Part shown: positions 46,400 through 59,080 of the stretch, one piece after another
Numbering within the stretch: position 1 is the stretch's first letter
Layout: each line of letters begins with the position of its first letter
Source of the DNA: Cryptomeria japonica
Taxonomy: Eukaryota; Streptophyta; Pinopsida; Cupressales; Cupressaceae
Assembly: GCF_030272615.1 (NCBI RefSeq)
Contig: NC_081407.1
Location: 151,917,048-151,981,047, forward strand
Direction of reading: 5' to 3'
Length of the DNA stretch: 64,000 bases
The notes under the pieces: generated by a model
What the model was told of the DNA's origin: nothing
The model's database searches: none
Seen by the model: only the letters and a program-made list of their open reading frames with translations
Program-made: the position numbers and the translations under genes

Positions 46400-47640
46400 G
46401 AGAAGAAGGATAGCAGAATTATTGTCACCCACAAAAATCATACCCATAGAGGGCACCAATTGTCAAACTTTCCGATCTGATTTCATACAATGCGTCTCTG
46501 TCATAAATTGTCAGAAGAATGGGCTTTTCATTTTCTTGGAGGAGCTTCAAACTAAAAGACAAAGTTATCTTCACAGATTCTTACAAAAGAAAAAGAACAG
46601 GACAATAAAAGACAAATTATTTGTACTCAGCATCTGGAAATTGATGTATATCCAATATGGCCCTTTCTTGGCTGTTGTATATTTCAGTCATATTCTTACA
46701 TCAGTGAACAAATGTAGTTTTGAATGACCGTTTATTGTGCCACGGTATTATGCATAATTTTTAAAGTGAATTGAGTAAAAATTGGAACCAACAGTTCCCA
46801 GAAACAAGAGTGTCACATGAAAATCCCCAGATTATTTAGTTATTGCAAAGTATGAATAGCCATGTAGAATATATAACATTGCCATAGAAGCCTGTAGTGC
46901 AGAAAAACTTTGCCAGCAAGGAAGATTTCTTTACAAAATATAAGATAATTGCTCAACACAGTCTCCAACAAAATTCAACATACATGGTAGACACAATGTT
47001 TCAACCGTACTAGAAGGCCGAAAACTAATTAAAAGTAAAACCTTTACTAACAGCACAGAAAGTGCAAAAAAATAGAAAAGAAAGATAGCTGCAACGTTAT
47101 AGATTTTGAAGCGTTGACACCACATGTCCACCATTTTCTGTAATAAACTGTTATTAACAAAGAACCTAGCTGTGATGCTCACTAATTTACAATTATTAAA
47201 ACTTTTCTAAACTGGAAATAGAAATATCAAGAGTTGATACAATCACACATATCTAGTACAAATGAGACACAACTAAAATCTAATCAGCATTAGTAAGTAT
47301 TCTTAGAGAGCTCTAATAATAAATATGAACATGTTATAATATCTGTTTATTTGTAATAAGTTCAAGAATTCATCTATATTTAAGATACAGGTTAATGTGC
47401 AAGCATTACAAGAGCACAAGCATCATTAAAGAAACATTAAACTGCACATTCAGAAGTACCAATGGCTGGGGAGTGTGGGAGGGGGGGGGATGAGATAACC
47501 ACCACCACCTCAGGGGTTCTTTAGTTCCAAATCTGGAACAGGTTCACATCAAAAGACAAAATCAGTTGGAGTGTGAGATTGCTCTTCTTCACTGGTGTCT
47601 TCTCGGCATTGGTTGCAAGGTTAGGAGCTTAGGTTTGTAA
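46400..47640. repeat. Diverged duplication, copy A
   Basis: About 46560-47200 aligns collinearly with 51010-51640, and about 47220-47640 aligns with about 53090-53560 (shared stretches such as CTTGGCTGTTGTA and ATTGCCATA.AA.CCTG). Copy B is interrupted by the solo LTR and a tandem duplication. Small frames within (46422-46727 plus, 47182-46931 minus) are not conserved between copies, so coding is not supported. Confidence 0.65.
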
Positions 47641-48087
47641 TGTCCCCTTTTGTAAATGCCCTTTTTTTCCCCCTAAAATCACAAATTTTATTCAAATAAG
47701 AAATGTATAACTTTACCAATTATGTCCTGATTGAGACCCCTCACTCATGTTAGATATAAAATCAATCTTTTCTCCTAGGGTTCGAGACATTATCTTATTC
47801 ATCATTGTAATATTCATAATGTACGTGTGGAATTCCTTTAAGGTTATACCCAACCAACCCATCATCATTAGGGAGCACTAGTTGCAAGACCATACAAGGC
47901 GCCTCAAACTGTTCCACCCAGCCCAGAAGCACGGAATGACAACCTCCATTCTTGCCTCCCAGCCCCACTTGGGGTGTCTCTACCTACGTGGCTTCCTAGC
48001 TGTTTGCAATCCTTCGTATGTAACAGGTCTCTCCACCAAAATGAGATGACTAATTGACTATAAGCTTTAAAAGAATCTTCATCATCA

Positions 48088-48130
<43 letters not shown>

Positions 48131-48180
48131 TCAATAATATGTTAATTACATTCATGTAGAACATGGATGACAAAACAGCA
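47641..48180. other. Unassigned, possible LTR start and TA microsatellite
   Basis: TGTAATGTCCCCTTTTG at about 47636 looks like an LTR start, but no end or partner was found. A GC-richer stretch lies at 47870-48000, followed by (TA)n at about 48089-48120. Confidence 0.35.
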
Positions 48181-48790
48181 AATCAGTAATATCATGGTCT
48201 ATGCATCATACATCAGACCCAAACACTTAAATAATGCACAGGGATTGTATGCTGAATATTATTCATTTATTTAGGTTTCTACTTGATAAATCTCTCTCGA
48301 TGATTCTCTATTACTTTTATTTATAGATCTGAATGTGTAGATCTCATATAACTCTCTTTCTTCCCCCATCGTACCTCTCATGATTCTCCCTTTTTATATC
48401 TTTATATTCTCTTAAGTGACATACCCCTTTGAATTTAGGCATATCTAATGAGACATGCCTTTCAACAAAACATACCTCTTCATCAGCACAAATCAACTTT
48501 AATATCCCCTTCAAACTGATCACACCTTTTTTCTCCCTTTTTTAGTGAATGTTTCTCACACTTAATATTTTCAATCAATTGCACCTTTGCAACATTCTTA
48601 ATCGCACCTTCTTGAAAGGAATAACTAATATAATTTTGTGTAATATAATCGTTGTTCTTAACTACTTTGAATCCACTGCAGATCACTGTCAAAGTGTAAT
48701 CGCCATCTCTGTTTTTATGCCAACATTCTCCCCCTTTGTCATTGATGGCAAGACAATTGCATAACCTCCCCCTACCCCTATCAGCAATAA
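48181..48790 (-). repeat. Copia LTR end with polypurine tract, minus strand
   Basis: On the minus strand, CATCAATGACAAAGGGGGAG at 48730-48749 leads into TGTTGGCATAAAAAC starting at 48725. This is the same polypurine-tract/LTR junction as in Copia-1 and Copia-2. The LTR then runs to lower coordinates without an identifiable end; the internal side is only about 60 bp before LINE sequence begins. It is a truncated element. Confidence 0.6.
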
Positions 48791-50250
48791 GAATTAAACC
48801 CCAATCTTGTAAAGGAGATTGTTAGAAATGAGACCCTGAATTTGACCAATAGTTCGAGATTTTCACAGCAACAAGTTTTAATTTTTCCTTAAGCTCAGAC
48901 TAAGGGATCACATCCTAATGATGCTAATGCCCTTCATATGAAGTGTAAGAGCCCACATCCAAGTGACCTCCACAAGAGGAGATCCATAATAAGTTTGGTT
49001 AGGGGACCACCAAAGAGAGTGACCATTAATGAAGAGCCTAATCATAAATTTATCCCCTTTCCATGTGAGAATTTTTTTGATACATTCTCGAATATTCCAA
49101 ATACACTTCATAACAAAGGTGTATTTGACCTTGAAATGGACAAGAGTGAGAGCACAAGGGTCTAAAAACCCATCAACGGTTACCTACCATAGTGGGAGCC
49201 AACTTGCAAATTGTTTCCAGTGAAGGTCTATCAGGTTTAAATCCCTTAAACGACACTTACAATCCACTTGGCACATAAGGCTAATCCTTGTTTGTGCACT
49301 TCTATAATTCTCATTCCTTGCTTGTTTGTAGGGAGACATCAAACATCCCAAGAAACTTTATTTAAACTACAACCACTATGATGGTTGGCCCATTATAAAG
49401 TCCCAGAACAATTTTCAAGATTTCTATAAGTAGCCATGGAAGGGTCTGAATATGTATAGTAGTAAAAATGGGTAGCGCTCAGCACCTTGGTGCAAACTTG
49501 AAACTTCTCCATAATGGGTAGGGACCTCATAACCCAGTAGCAATATATTTCTTCTCACGTTAGAACACAATTCAATTGCTATACAGGGAAACATTAAACA
49601 CAAAAAGACTTCCCATAAACTTAAGTAATTATATTAGGCTTAAACCAAGGTCACCCAAAAGCACCGACCCAATCAAGAACAAGAATGGGATTTTTCGGTA
49701 GAATTAGTTTTTCTTCCATTGAATGTTGGTCCTTGGAACCAAAGGTTTCACAAAAAAATATTGAAGCATGTTAAGGCCTATTTGAGCAAGGACGACTCCT
49801 CAAGGAGAGAGAGAAAAGAATTGTTAGTAAAATGGCTATTAAGAAGTTGATTGCCTGGGCTTTCAAGAAGGGAGATGCCACAAATAAAATCTTTGGAGGA
49901 TTTAGCAGCGAGAAGATACCCAAAAGCTTCAATGGCTAAAACATTGAGCAGTGGAACAAGCAGGGACCTCTTCATAATAGATGAAAAGACTAAATTTCTG
50001 AGACTTACACAGATTCGGCAACTAATCAGAAAGAGTTTCCAACATTTGTTTGTAGTGAATCAACTGGTAGCGATTGTGAATCCCAAGAGCTAAAGTGTTG
50101 GCGTTGGTCTTGCATGAAACATTAAGAATCATAAGCCTCCAGTTGTAAATTAACCTGGAGCACAACTTGGGGATAAATTGAATATTTCTTTTGGATAAAT
50201 TATCCTAATGATTCCATAGGAAAGGGTTCCATGTACAACCTTTGCATGTG
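48790..50250 (-). pseudogene. L1-type LINE fragment, copy 1
   Basis: The minus strand encodes degraded non-LTR reverse transcriptase. The frame 49975-49778 reads VPLLNVLAIEAFGYLL...GISLLE followed by FTNNSFLSLL. This matches the L1 block PLSPLLF...EAL...GI...FADDT, with the catalytic Asp pair replaced by Asn-Asn. The region 49111-48908 corresponds to the post-RT C-terminal part. It is homologous over more than 1 kb to 54540-55800. There are many stops. Confidence 0.7.
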
Positions 50251-51000
50251 AAGACCATTAGTGTCTGAAAGATACTCATAACAATTATGAGGCCATCAAG
50301 ATCATGAGTTGTCATAGGCCCCATCATACAACTTGTAAATAAATAAGAATGTTGTACTTGTGAATTTTTTGGCTTTAAAGAGCTTGCAGAAGACCACCTC
50401 AAAGTAAGTATTAAGAATCTTCTGGTTCTGAAAAACTGCCTTGTAATATTCCACATAAGCTTTAAAATATTAGGTAAAGCAGAAAGCCTTCCTTCAGCAG
50501 AGTTGAAAGCTTCGACCTACTCCAAGGCTGATGTAAGCTTAATTAAGGGCTTGAGAAAATTCCTTGCTAACACAGTCCCTGACTGTGTAAGCCAATAAAG
50601 CCAAGGACAGATCTGGGCACATCAAGCTTCTCTAGCCTTGACTAATTTGATTTTATGCCACAAACCCCCTGGTGTATACTTGCAATATAGGTTAAAAAGG
50701 CCATACTTCAAGTTCTTGCATGGCATACTTTGGATTAGCACATATGCACTGATGAATGTAAGAAAGCTGCTTTTCATAATCAGATTCATACAAAAAACAA
50801 ACTTTCAAGGAGAAATGTGATAAAACTATGTGCAAACAATGCCACATAAAACAGGTGCAAGATTCTGAGGGTGAATGCAGAGTTATTGCTAACTATGAAA
50901 GTAACATCCATGATTCCATACAGGTTACCTATACAAAAACTTTCCCACCTCATTTCATGCTCTACATCTCTTTCATGAAGATTGGAAACTAGGAAGAATG
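50251..51000. other. No recognised gene
   Basis: Short frames only. The left edge may still be 5' LINE sequence of copy 1 (50456-50205 minus), but no RT block is legible. The right edge enters duplication copy B. Confidence 0.5.
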
Positions 51001-51662
51001 GGTTTTACACACACACATAAGATTCATAGAATGGAAAAATACTTAACAATAAAAGATAAATTATTCTGAGCAGCTGGTTGGATGTTCAAATGTACCTTAA
51101 TCTAAATTTTACCTAAGCAATAAGTATTTATCCAACATGGCCCATCCTTGGCTGTTGTAAATTCTATTCCTTACATCACCGGACGAATTTAATTTTGATT
51201 GATCATTTATTGCACCTTGGTATTATGCCAAGTCTCTAAAAAGGAACAATTGGAACCTGAAATGAATAGCCAAACAAAATAAATAGCATTGCCATAAAAA
51301 CCTGAAATGCAGCAAAACTATGCCAGCTGGATATACCAAATACAACTGTCAACATGAATGCTCAACACAGTTTTTCATCAGAATTCCTGGAATCCCTTTA
51401 CCAAATACAAGCTTAAGCAGCGTTTCCATGTGCTAAAGGGCTATAAAAATAAGCCTTCACTGATAGCAGAAAAGACCAGAGGAAATGATCAGAGCATGGT
51501 TGCAACCTCACAACTTATGATGCTTTAACTTCACCATATAAGCTTCATCCTCTGTAGCAAATTGTTAATAATGAGGAACCCATCTAGGGTGCTAACTAGT
51601 AGGTAATTATGAAAATCCTCTTAAATAGCACACATCTGAGTATAAATGGTTAATAAAGATAT

Positions 51663-52835
51663 TGATAAACTTATAAGGCATTGAGAGGGGGGGTGAATCA
51701 GTGCAAGCAAAAACAACAATATAAATTTGATCACCACTTTTATCAATTTGAAACTTAACAAGCATGTAAGGAAAATAACCACATAAGCTAACACCCAATA
51801 AAACATGCAACTCATAACACAATGTTTTTCACGTGGAAACCCAAATGGGAAAAACCACGGTTGGAATTGGTAGCCACAAGATCAACTATCTGCAGAATAG
51901 GGATCTGACCAGTTAAGGTCTTACAACTGCTCTGTTAAGAGCACACCCGGTTAAGAGTGTCTTAGCCCGGTTAGGAGCTATTACAATAAAGCCTCTTAGG
52001 ACCAGCCCTGTTAGGAGCTACCCAGCAATGGGATTTAAACAACACAAGTTAATGTGTGACCCTGTTTAAGGATTTAAACCTTCAGACCTGTGAGGATCCT
52101 ATTGCACCCTATTAGGAGTGACCTTGTAAGAGGATTTTATCTTGCTGCAACTATTAGGGAACAACAAGTGACTGATCTGCATATAGCACCTCTGTGCCTG
52201 ATTAGATCTGCTTCAAATCTCCTTCTAACACTAACTAAACATCAATACAGAGCTTCCTCTTTCACCGCACAATCACATTCGCACTTTGGATCTCATATAT
52301 CATACATCATCACACACTATACTCCTTTTTATAAACAGCTCTGCTAAGTCGGCTAAGAACCCTTGGAACAATATCCTAGGTTCAATGTATCTAGTCAATC
52401 TTGCACATTACATTTTCCTCATGTTGGCCACAAACAACTTAACTAAAAAATAAAACGTTAAGTCTACCGGTTTACCGATCTAGGTAACTTTGCTCTACAG
52501 GTTAACTGTTCTTCAAGACTGATTGCTCTGCTCATCATAACTTGTTCATTTAGTTGAATCAGCCAATGCGGTTCAGGTCATAGACTCTTGCCAATGTCAT
52601 GAACATGTGTTTCAAACTGCAACACTTAACTCATCACCAATCTTCTGTACCGGTCACTTGCACATAACTTTGTCACTGTTTTACCGATTCACTGTTTAAC
52701 TGCTTTCACTACCGGTTAGGCTTTACCGGTTGGACTAAAAGGCTTAGATGACTAACAAAACATGGTTGCCATTAATGACGACACAATACAAGTCATCAAT
52801 CAACCTATTACAACAAAATCATCATCAAGCCAACA
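51663..52835 (-). mobile_element. Solo LTR of a Copia-type element, reverse orientation
   Basis: Flanked by GATAT (51658-51662 and 52836-52840). On the minus strand it begins TGTTGGCTTGATGATG and ends AGTTTATCA, 1173 bp. The C-run/CTCTCA U5 motif lies at about 51683-51703, and the GTTTTTCCCATTTGGG...CACGTG segment shared with other LTRs here is at about 51828-51860. There is no internal region. The frame 52090-52347 lies inside it and is not a gene. Confidence 0.9.
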
Positions 52836-52866
52836 GATATAGCCAGGTAGTCTCTGCATCTAATGT

Positions 52867-53078
52867 TTTAAATAACTTATTTTTTGTAGAGATTATGGGA
52901 ATTATTTAAAAACATTATGAAAATTTTTCAGGAATGACTTTTATTGGTTCATGTTGTGTGCGCTAAGAAAAAAATTTAAATAACTTATTTTTTGTAGACA
53001 TTATGGGAATTATTTAAAAACATTATGAAAAATTTTCAGGAATGACTTTTATTGGTTCATGTTGTGTGCGCTAATAAA
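52867..53078. repeat. 108-bp tandem duplication
   Basis: Copies 52867-52974 and 52975-53078 differ at only about three or four positions (for example GTAGAGATT versus GTAGACATT), so the duplication is recent relative to its surroundings. Confidence 0.9.
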
Positions 53079-53648
53079 AAATTAGAGAAAATTGATTGCT
53101 ATAGAAGCTTGTCTTTGTAAAGTTCTGATAAGAAACAACTACATGATATTCATTAGCACTAGTTAGCACTCTTAGAAAGCTTTAATAAATGAATTAAAAT
53201 GTGTTAAAATTGTTGTTTATCTGTAATATACTATAGAATTTTTTATATAACAAAAAGATGGGGAAATGTCACACTCATGGCATAAAGATAAAAAAATCAT
53301 AAATGCAAAGTACTTACAACTAGACATACATCAAGATATAAGTAAAAGGAAAACCATTAGAAGAGTACATACATCAATAATGAAACATTAATCCATACAA
53401 ATATAAGCAATGGTGTCTAATGGGGGACCAAGATCACCTATGTTACTTCATGGCCCTCCGTCTCCAACTTTGGAACAAGCTCATAGCCAAAGACGAATGT
53501 AGTTTACAGTTTGCCTCTTTATTACCAATGTCTTCCTCATCATCAATCACAAGTACCTTTGTCAAGTTAGAGCAATGAGTCTAGTGAAGTCCATGGCTTA
53601 ATGAAGTTCTATGTATGTAATAAAGGCATAGGATGTCTATTACAAGAG

Positions 53649-53932
53649 GAGCCCTTGGATTCTATGATAATTCCCTTGCATTAGAAGCAAAGTGTCATTG
53701 GCCGAGGTGAAGTTCTAGGTTCCTCCCAGGGCTCTCATGTATCCCAAAAGCTACTTGAGGGCTTATGGTTCCTACAAGGATGGATGGTACAAGAGGAGCC
53801 GTTATAGGAACCATAAGACCTCAAGAAGCTATTGGGATACATGGGAGCCTTGGGAGGAACCTAGAACTTCCCCTCACCTAATGACACTTTGCTACCAATG
53901 CAAAGGGAATTGTCATAGAATCCAATGAGCTC
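53649..53932. repeat. 284-bp near-perfect hairpin
   Basis: The left arm 53649-53775 and right arm 53804-53932 are reverse complements with about 14 substitutions and two single-base indels over about 128 bp. The loop is only 28 nt. TACAAGAGGAGCC occurs at 53641-53653 and again at 53788-53800 in the loop. The short frame at 53737-53928 is an arm translation without motifs. Candidates are a young MIRNA/siRNA hairpin locus or a fold-back transposon end product. No target duplication was recognised. Confidence 0.9.
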
Positions 53933-53999
53933 CTTTATGTACAAGTTCATTGGGCATCTTCTCATTGAATGGTTGAATTTATAAAGTAAAATAGACATC

Positions 54000-56170
54000 G
54001 GAAAAAATAGTATTACAACCAAACCTATCATCAAAGGTAATATGATAAAGAAATATTAATTCATATCCTTTCAAAGATGAAATAAAATGTTGTCTAGTTT
54101 TCCAGACTTGTTTAATTTAAGTAGGAAGAGGTGGGAAATTCCCAAGAAAAGAATCCATCAAAGAGAATGGAACAAAAGATGGAAGAGCTCAATAAGGATA
54201 TGGTTCATGTTCCAAGCTCCCTAGATTTTAGAAAAAAACATAAAGCATGTTTGAAAGACTCGTATTTCTTACAAAGAAAACATTGAGGCAAGTGAGGTCA
54301 GTTTGTTGGAGCCACTCATCAAGAGGCAAATCTTGATATAATGAATTTTTTATATAAACATCTAGATCATAGCCTATATAAGAATTTTCCAAAGTGTGTC
54401 AAATCTTAAGAGTTCAAATCCTCCCTAGAGTTGAACTTCTTCCAAATATGAATGATGGGAAACACCCACTTAAACCCAAGGTTGGAGTGTACGTACAAAA
54501 ATGAATATTTTGTTTCTAGTCTATCTACCAATGATGAGAGGCTTAAACCCCAATCTTGTGCAAGACATTGTCAAGAACAAGAGCATAAATTTGACTAATA
54601 GTTTCAAAGTACAACCAAAAGTTTGAATTTGGTCTTAATCTTAGATCTATGGATCTAGACCTATGAACACTTATAAAATGGTCTTTAATGATCTTTTTGC
54701 CTTTCCTAAAAAGTTTCCACAAGGAGAGGTCCATGATATGTTAACATGGGGGACTACCAAAGAGAATAAGCATTAAAGAAAAAGTATGATCATTAGTTCA
54801 TTCTAACTCCATATAAGAAGTGTTTTGATATGGTGCCACCAAAGAATAAATGCTAAATGAGAAAAACATTATTAGTTCATTCCATTTCCCTATGAGAAGT
54901 TGTTTGATAAATGATAAAATCTTCCAATTACTACTCATAAAAAAGTTCATTTGACATTGATAGGGATAAGAGTGTGCACAATGATCTAGGAGCTCACCAA
55001 TAGCCTCCTTCCATAAGAGGAGCCACTTCCACATCATGCCTAGTAAAGATCTTCTAGTTTTTAATCCCCTCAATAGATCTAATACTTCAAGTGGAACATA
55101 AAGGTAATCCTTTTTTCTTCACATATGTAATTTCCATTTCTCCTTTACTCATGGAGAAAAACAAGCATTCCAAAGAACTCTATCAATGGTGATTGTCACA
55201 ATAATTGACCCATAAGAAGTCCCTAAGCAATGTTACAATCCTTTTGCAAGTGAATGTTGAATGAGTTCAATAAAAGGAGTGGGAACATGTGTATCACTTG
55301 GCACCTTGGTGCAACTTTGAAATTTTCTTTACAAGGGATAAGGACCTTGTAACTAACACCACAAATTTTATCCACCTATTGAAATATAGTTCTAAAGCTC
55401 AACTAGGGAGCCATTAGACACAAGAAAATACTAGCCCTTAGGTATCCCTAAGCTTGAACCCAACATATTGAAGAACATTAAGACAATCAAGAAGATGAAT
55501 GGGCCAAGTTGCAAGTGGCATTATGGTTTCTTCCATTAGATGTTGGAACAAAAGGATTCACAACAAAAAATTTGATCATAACAAGGCTTCTTTCACCAAG
55601 GATGAATCCTTAAGGATAGTTATGAAACATTCATTTGCAAAATCTATGTTAAGATGTTGACTACCTAGGGTTCCTTGAAGGGAGATAATGTTGGATAATT
55701 ACCTACAAGGAGTTGTAAGTCAAAAGATACCCCAAAGCCTAAATTGCTAAAACATTGAGTGAGGGGTGGGCAAGAACTTAGATAAAATTATCCCCAACAC
55801 TTGTAAGCAATGAGTACCAAAACCAAGGGATTGTGGCATTGCAAGAATAAAGATTGAGAATATCAATATCTCAATAGAGTGATCCTACTCTAGTCTACCT
55901 AGACAAAATAATATTATAAAAAAAAAATGAACCTAATGAAATCCACCTACTCTTAGCTAACAATCAAAGGGTGTTGTTAACCTTCAAGGCTAATTTTGGT
56001 AATGAATTTGCATGAGATATTAAGAAGAGTAATAAACCTCCAATTTGTATTAATTCAAGGTTACCATCCTTGGGGATAAAGTTGATGTTTCCTTTGTTGA
56101 TAAATTCCCTAAATGTTTTCATACACAAAATTTCCATGTACATATTGTGTACAGGTGGGACCAATATTGT
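54000..56170 (-). pseudogene. L1-type LINE fragment, copy 2
   Basis: Minus-strand RT text is clearest at 56110-55964: FREFINKGNINFIPKDGN, then SLPKLALKVNNTL, matching the L1 RT entry motif (INKG.I.FIPK...WRPI...KALALR). Downstream parts align with copy 1 (55690-54540). A Cys/His-rich C-terminal segment resembling the zf-RVT region is legible near 54330-54230 (QCFLCKKYESFKHALC in a broken frame). There are many stops and frameshifts. It extends further 3' than copy 1. Confidence 0.72.
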
Positions 56171-57329
56171 CCTAAATACGCTTATAAATCTTGTGAGGTT
56201 ACAACGCTAGGCATTTTGTCAAAAGGCACATAAAGATGTGCATCATGTAATTTATCAATATATAGAGGTTCATATGAAAGATTGGTAATGTTAAAGGTTG
56301 TAAAATTGTGTGAATGTAGTATTATTGCTCCTACCATAGGAGAAAAGCAGGGTGATAGAGGAAATGGAACTAGAGCAATGATGCCCCAGCCTTGTAGATG
56401 CTACACTGAATGCCCTTGAGCCCATGCAATGCAGCTATCGTGCTATACCCATACCCCATGGTGTAATGAAAAAGCCCACCCTATAATGTGACGACAATGA
56501 TTGAAAAAGGTTGTAGAAACATCTAAATTCAAACATTTGTGTTGTCTACTTGTCTACGAAGTTGAATACTTTACTTTTGGAATAAGGATTTGTTTATGAT
56601 GAAGTAATGGATTATTCATGCTATTCTATAGATTAGGTCAGTATCAAAGTAGCTTTCCTTATTCTCAATTCTTAGCTAACATCGTTAAGTGTGTAGTTGT
56701 TTCCATTCTTTATTTCCATAGTGTGAGTTTTGTGTTTGCAAAATCAAAACCATGGGAAAAACCTTGAAGACTGAAATACTTGAAGAGCTCCAAGGGGATA
56801 CTTAGCTACTCCAAATGTTGAATAAAGAATTGAAGAATTTGTCACATAATTTGCAATAAGATAATGAATAATTACAAGACCCAAGATATTGGTGTAGGAG
56901 TGAAGAGGAAAGGAGAGTCCTCTACAAAAAGATGAATAAAACAAATTGGGGTACTCATAATGATCAATTCCACCATAATCTCTTTATTCCATCAAGAAAA
57001 TTTTGGTAATTTTGAAGAGTAAACTAAAGGATTTGGTTTTAAAGCTAGGTTATGATGTAAAAGAGCTTAGAAAGGAGGGCTAAGACAACCAAAATCTCAT
57101 TTAGGTTGAGGAAATACCTTGATATGTAGGTTTGGGATACTTTGGTCATGTAAAAGAGGCTGGAGAATGATTCCAAACAAAAGGGGGTAATAAAAGCTTG
57201 CAAAGACAATGATCCCATGCATCAACTTGAAAACACTAGCCCACACAAGATGGTGATGATTTTTTTCAAACTATAGATGATTTGAAGTCTCAAATTGTTG
57301 AGTACGTTGCTAAAGAAGGAAAAGGTTGT
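56171..57329. other. No firmly recognised feature
   Basis: The plus strand at 56750-57300 gives discontinuous Lys/Glu-rich text (KTEILEELQGD, SEEERRVLYKKMNKT) that could be gag-like coiled coil, but no diagnostic block was found. The rest has no open frame of note. Confidence 0.35.
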
Positions 57330-59080
57330 TGAACACACCTAGAGATTGAGAGTAGGGGTGGGGGATGAATCAGTCTTTAACAAAACCTAAACCCTTTGGC
57401 ACAATTCAAATTAAAAACCATGAAAGATAAAACAATAAACACCAATGCACAAGAGAACACTAGATTTAAGTGGCAAACCCAACAAGGGAAAAACCCTAGT
57501 GAGAAAAGCTACTTGGATCTATTGTCCAAATCTAGCCTCACATATAAGAACAAGATTACAATTTGTTTTAAGGATCACTGCCTAAGGAAGCACACTGCTC
57601 CCTGGGGGGCTTGCTAAAGAGGTTCACTACCTCAGGACAAGATATAAGGACATGTTGAGGGGATTCACTATCTTAGAGAGGGTACATGAAAAACTAAATT
57701 AGAATGAATACGCCTTCAACTCACAACCTCTAGCAATCTTCTGAGAATGTAGCTGCCCTTGGCCCACTGCCTCAAACAAACATTGAATAATTCAGTTCCA
57801 AAACTTCCACCACACACTTTTCTTGTACCATACTTCACATTCCATGATTCCACGCATTTGCAATTGATTTGATCTTATGATTATATCCTCTACAAGCAAA
57901 AAAAACATCAAATTAGGTTAGCCAAAATAGTAAACACGCAATGCTCCCCACAAGTCGGTCTCAAAACATATTTGCGGTAAAAGTAGTCCAAACCGGGTGA
58001 TAGAGTGGACCTAACACAACTTATTACATCTTTCTAGGCATCCCCAAATATCAAACATGCTAGCATACATCTTCCCAAGTCAGCAACAGGGTAATGTGTA
58101 GATGAAATGTGTATACTAGTTGGCCCAAAAACACAACTTCCAAATGAATCTACACAATGCGGCTCACATTGAGACATAGCAAGGCCCATCACAACCTCCT
58201 ATATTGGTGCAAGCCCCCAAATGCATAGTGCAGGCAAGAGAATAGACCATGTCAATCAAACAACCACAAATTACCCATAAAACCAACTCTAGACAATGTG
58301 TGGCACCAAAAAAGATCAACCACTGTCATGTGGACCACATAGAGACATTCCTTGAACATTCAACAACATTTCCATACACTTCTTTCATATTGTCATGCCA
58401 AAACAAGTTGTGCAACCAAATAGATACAAAGTTATTTATACCGAGAAGGTTATAAATCACGATCAGGAGATAGAACATTGTCAAACATACTCGTGGTATA
58501 TTTCATCGCCTTAAATTTGAACTGAGACACTGCATAGGCAATATAAGCATGTCGACCAAATTGTAGTAGAAAAAGCAACAACACAGAGAAATGCAAATCA
58601 TTTTCCTTCACAAGGAACCAAATTGCCAACATATTGCATTTACCAAAACCATCTATGACAACACCAAAGACCTGCAAAGATAGGAGTGCAACATACTTAA
58701 CACATGCAAGCTAACTCCCAAACCACAAGACTATATCATTAAGCTTGAAGGAATGCAAAGCATTCTCCCAATCAGTCTCCAAAACACTTTCCTGCAATTT
58801 CACACTTTACCAACCCACAAAGACCAGAAAATCCTTGTACCACCATTTGCTAACTCAGGAGCAACAACAACTTGCATCACGCACAAGACTATTCACATCA
58901 TATCCACTTCATCACAATGCTTCTAATCCTCATCTTAATACTTGTAATTCTCATCTTAATATGATAACATCACTGTTGAAAAACCACAATATTTACCTGA
59001 ACAAGGCATGACATTCAGACATTATACTTCAACATATACTTCCATAAAGCTTATCATATTCATAGCATCAATGACAACAC
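57330..59080 (-). repeat. Copia-type LTR-like segment, reverse orientation
   Basis: On the minus strand the segment ends with a degenerate copy of the U5 motif (plus strand GAGAGTAGGGGTGGGGGATGA at 57346-57370). It includes the GGGAAAAACCCTAGTGAG block shared with the other LTRs (57485-57505). A possible start TGTTGTCATTGATGC lies near 59075. Flanking duplications were not found, and the length (about 1.75 kb) suggests internal insertions. Confidence 0.5.

Larger units (their letters stand above)
51001..53560. repeat. Diverged duplication, copy B (interrupted)
   Basis: Collinear with 46560-47640 in two blocks, 51010-51640 and about 53090-53560. It is interrupted by the solo LTR (51663-52835) and by a fresh 108-bp tandem duplication (52867-53078). 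Confidence 0.65.

Noticed and set aside
47904-48173. 89-codon minus-strand frame with Tyr-Ile repeat
   Set aside because: The repeat is a TA microsatellite; the remainder has no recognisable domain.
53737-53928. 63-codon Tyr/Trp-rich frame
   Set aside because: It is a translation of the hairpin arms and loop.
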